Source: Mesorhizobium_G sp049840935
Lineage (GTDB): Bacteria; Pseudomonadota; Alphaproteobacteria; Rhizobiales; Rhizobiaceae
Reading direction: 5' to 3'
Assembly (NCBI GenBank): GCA_049840935.1
Contig: JASGJA010000028.1
Span: 1-64,000, forward strand
Length of the DNA: 64,000 nt
Part shown: in pieces, positions 62,673 to 64,000 of the stretch
How the letters are laid out: the number at the start of each line of letters is the position of its first letter
Position numbering within the stretch: the stretch's first letter is position 1
The notes under the pieces: generated by a model
Database searches by the model: none
What the model was told of the DNA's origin: nothing
Seen by the model: only the letters and a program-made list of their open reading frames with translations
Made by a program: the position numbers and the translations under genes

Positions 62673-63192
62673 TTACGGCAGTTGCGCAAAACCTTCGCCA
62701 AAGCCCTTGAGATCGACAGGGATGCCGATTTCCTTCTTCGGGCGTCTGGAACACGATAAAAGTAGCCGACTTGCCCGTCTTGAGCGTGTCCAGCAGCGGC
62801 TTCTCCAAGATCACCTCGGCATAGCAACCGTCCTGAAAGCAGCGCACGAAATAGGCGCGGCCAATATCCTTGCCGTCCACATTGAGCCCAAGACCGTTAG
62901 GCAGCAAGACGCCAAGCGGCGCAAGCACGCGCAGAATTTCGGCTTTATTATCCGCCGTGCGCAGCACGACGACTGAAAGACCGACTTCCGGGCGGTCTTC
63001 AGCGACGACATTCTGCATCATTGCGCACTGCTCGGCGGTAGCGCCTGCGGGCGTGTCGCACACGATTGACCATGAACCGTGCGTGGATTTGACGGTTCCC
63101 TTTGGCGGCTGTTGGGCCTGCGCGACCGCTGGCATGAGCAGGATAAGCGTCATGGCGGCCTGCGGCAGGAGTTTTAAAAGCCTGAATTTCAT
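62673..63192 (-). CDS. invasion-associated locus B (IalB) family protein, frameshift near the end
   Basis: A secreted protein of the Bartonella IalB family. Signal peptide MKFRLLKLLPQAAMTLILLM..., then THGSWSIVCDTPAGATAEQCAMMQ and FVRCFQDGCYAEVIL with paired cysteines. Read literally it ends at 62656 with an odd tail. Removing one base from the run at 62729-62731 gives EEGIGIPVDLKGFGEGFAQLP and a stop at 62673 (172 residues), as in relatives. In Bartonella IalB aids erythrocyte invasion; in free-living relatives the role is unknown. Confidence 0.88.
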
Positions 63193-63533
63193 GACAGCTC
63201 CGTTGCCGAATCACTGCGAGCAGGTTGGTACGAGAGCCCAATAAAGGACGGATCACTGTCGTCAACCGCAGCGTGACAGGTAGTGATGATTTATAGTGAA
63301 ATTTGCCGGAATTAGGGCTTTTTCATAGAGCTTTGCCAAACCACAGGCACCGTCCACAGGAGCGGGGCAGTCCACAGCGCGCAAAAATGCCGCACAGGGC
63401 GCGCGGCGTCTTTCTTGCGGATGGGATCGGAGTATGGTTTGAACCGCGTTAGAAGGTCGAGGATTCCGGCCGCGATGCTTTTTGCTTTTGCATTGCAGGG
63501 GAGACGACCTGGAGAATGGGAGACACGTTCACG
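63193..63533. other. intergenic region between the IalB-like gene and coxB
   Basis: This 341-base gap separates divergent genes. It contains the paired words ccaccagtcc-like gtccacaggagc and gtccacagcgcg in tandem and a ttttttgc-type A/T stretch near 63480, but I see no convincing gene or RNA. The promoters of both genes must lie here; I cannot place them exactly. Confidence 0.5.
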
Positions 63534-64000
63534 ATGAGAAGGTTTCTGGCGGGCCTGATGGCCAGCGGTGCATTGCTCTTCGCTGGCCTTGCACATGCGG
63601 ATCAGCCACATCCTTGGCAGATGCGGATGCAGGAACCGGCAACGGGCATCATGCGGCAGATCGAGTGGTTTGAGGCCTACACACTGTGGTTTATCATACC
63701 GATCACGCTGCTTGTGCTGGCTCTGTTGGCCTATTGCATCATGAAGTTCCGCGCCAGCGTGAACCCAAACCCCTCGCGCACGAGCCATAACACGCTCATC
63801 GAGGTCATCTGGACCATCGGGCCGGTCATCATTCTACTCTTTATTGCAGTGCCGTCGTTCCAGTTGCTGACGGCGCAATACACACCGGAAGAAGAGCCTG
63901 CCTTGACGATCAAGGCCACAGGCAACCAGTGGAATTGGGACTACGAATATCAAATCGAAGACCCGCTCTCGTTCAACTCGGCGCTGCTTCAGGAAGGTTA
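63534..64000 (+). CDS. coxB: cytochrome c oxidase subunit II, partial at the window end
   Basis: The electron-entry subunit of the aa3-type terminal oxidase. The ATG at 63534 starts a signal peptide (MRRFLAGLMASGALLFAGLA), followed by two membrane helices (LWFIIPITLLVLALLAYCI and TIGPVIILLFIAVPSF) and the conserved TGNQWNWDYEY leading into the CuA domain, which lies beyond the window. The frame is open to the last base. Confidence 0.95.
   Translation, partial: MRRFLAGLMASGALLFAGLAHADQPHPWQMRMQEPATGIMRQIEWFEAYTLWFIIPITLLVLALLAYCIMKFRASVNPNPSRTSHNTLIEVIWTIGPVIILLFIAVPSFQLLTAQYTPEEEPALTIKATGNQWNWDYEYQIEDPLSFNSALLQEG

Noticed and set aside
1..64000. tRNA, rRNA, prophage or insertion-sequence genes
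   Set aside because: I looked through all intergenic gaps for T-loop and acceptor patterns, transposase motifs and phage genes and found none. A tRNAscan and IS search would be needed to be certain.

Overview
The window is one continuous stretch of a Hyphomicrobiales (Rhizobiales) chromosome, most likely from the Brucellaceae/Phyllobacteriaceae neighbourhood. The evidence is the F0 operon layout atpI-atpB-atpE-atpF'-atpF, an FnrN-type regulator beside hemN, a dxs-tlyA operon preceded by xseB, tldD and an IalB-like gene beside coxB, a BA14K-family protein, an SbmA/BacA transporter, and Rhizobiales-style palindromic intergenic repeats. The genus is not established. I saw no rRNA, tRNA, CRISPR array, insertion sequence or prophage.

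Layout. 1-3.6 kb: end of an aldo/keto reductase, fucU, hemN and fnrN. 3.6-10.1 kb: the main accessory block, with a CHASE2 adenylate cyclase, a 1230-residue FecR/TPR/outer-membrane-barrel protein that overlaps it, and a divergent small membrane protein resembling the PycTM (DUF5706) effectors. 10.3-12.8 kb: an MFS exporter and a bacA-like gene broken by a stop. 13-19.3 kb: a YfgM-like protein, der, a SleB-type hydrolase and the ATP synthase F0 operon. 19.3-28 kb: an ArsC-like protein, an FAD oxidoreductase, an M29 aminopeptidase, a TPR-LysM protein, a polyprenyl synthase, a methyltransferase and an S49 peptidase. 28-40.2 kb: ispE, moaB, rnhB, glyQS, a Sua5-type enzyme, an FAD oxidase and a DUF6101 protein. 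40.2-43.2 kb: two palindromic repeat insertions, a structured non-coding stretch, ubiA and purD. 43-51 kb: a GH25 protein, an acyl-CoA dehydrogenase/enoyl-CoA hydratase pair, pdxH, a DnaJ-like protein, fabI and a phosphatase. 51-63.2 kb: an RNA methyltransferase, tlyA, dxs, a pirin, xseB, an HDAC-family protein, ribB, aroC, cobB, tldD and an IalB-like gene. 63.5 kb to the end: the start of coxB.

Most genes are housekeeping: respiration (F0, coxB, ubiA, polyprenyl synthase), isoprenoid precursors (dxs, ispE), haem (hemN), translation (glyQS, Sua5, RNA methyltransferases, tlyA), riboflavin, purine and PLP supply, and fatty acid metabolism.

Two things stand out. First, the cyclase / FecR-barrel / PycTM-like block looks like an envelope-to-cyclic-nucleotide signalling unit that I cannot match to a described system. 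Second, at least fourteen single-base frame changes and one in-frame stop interrupt otherwise well-conserved genes, including atpB. Nearly all are one extra base, often in a run of two or three identical bases. This points to sequence or assembly errors rather than gene decay, so genes marked as broken should be read with that in mind.
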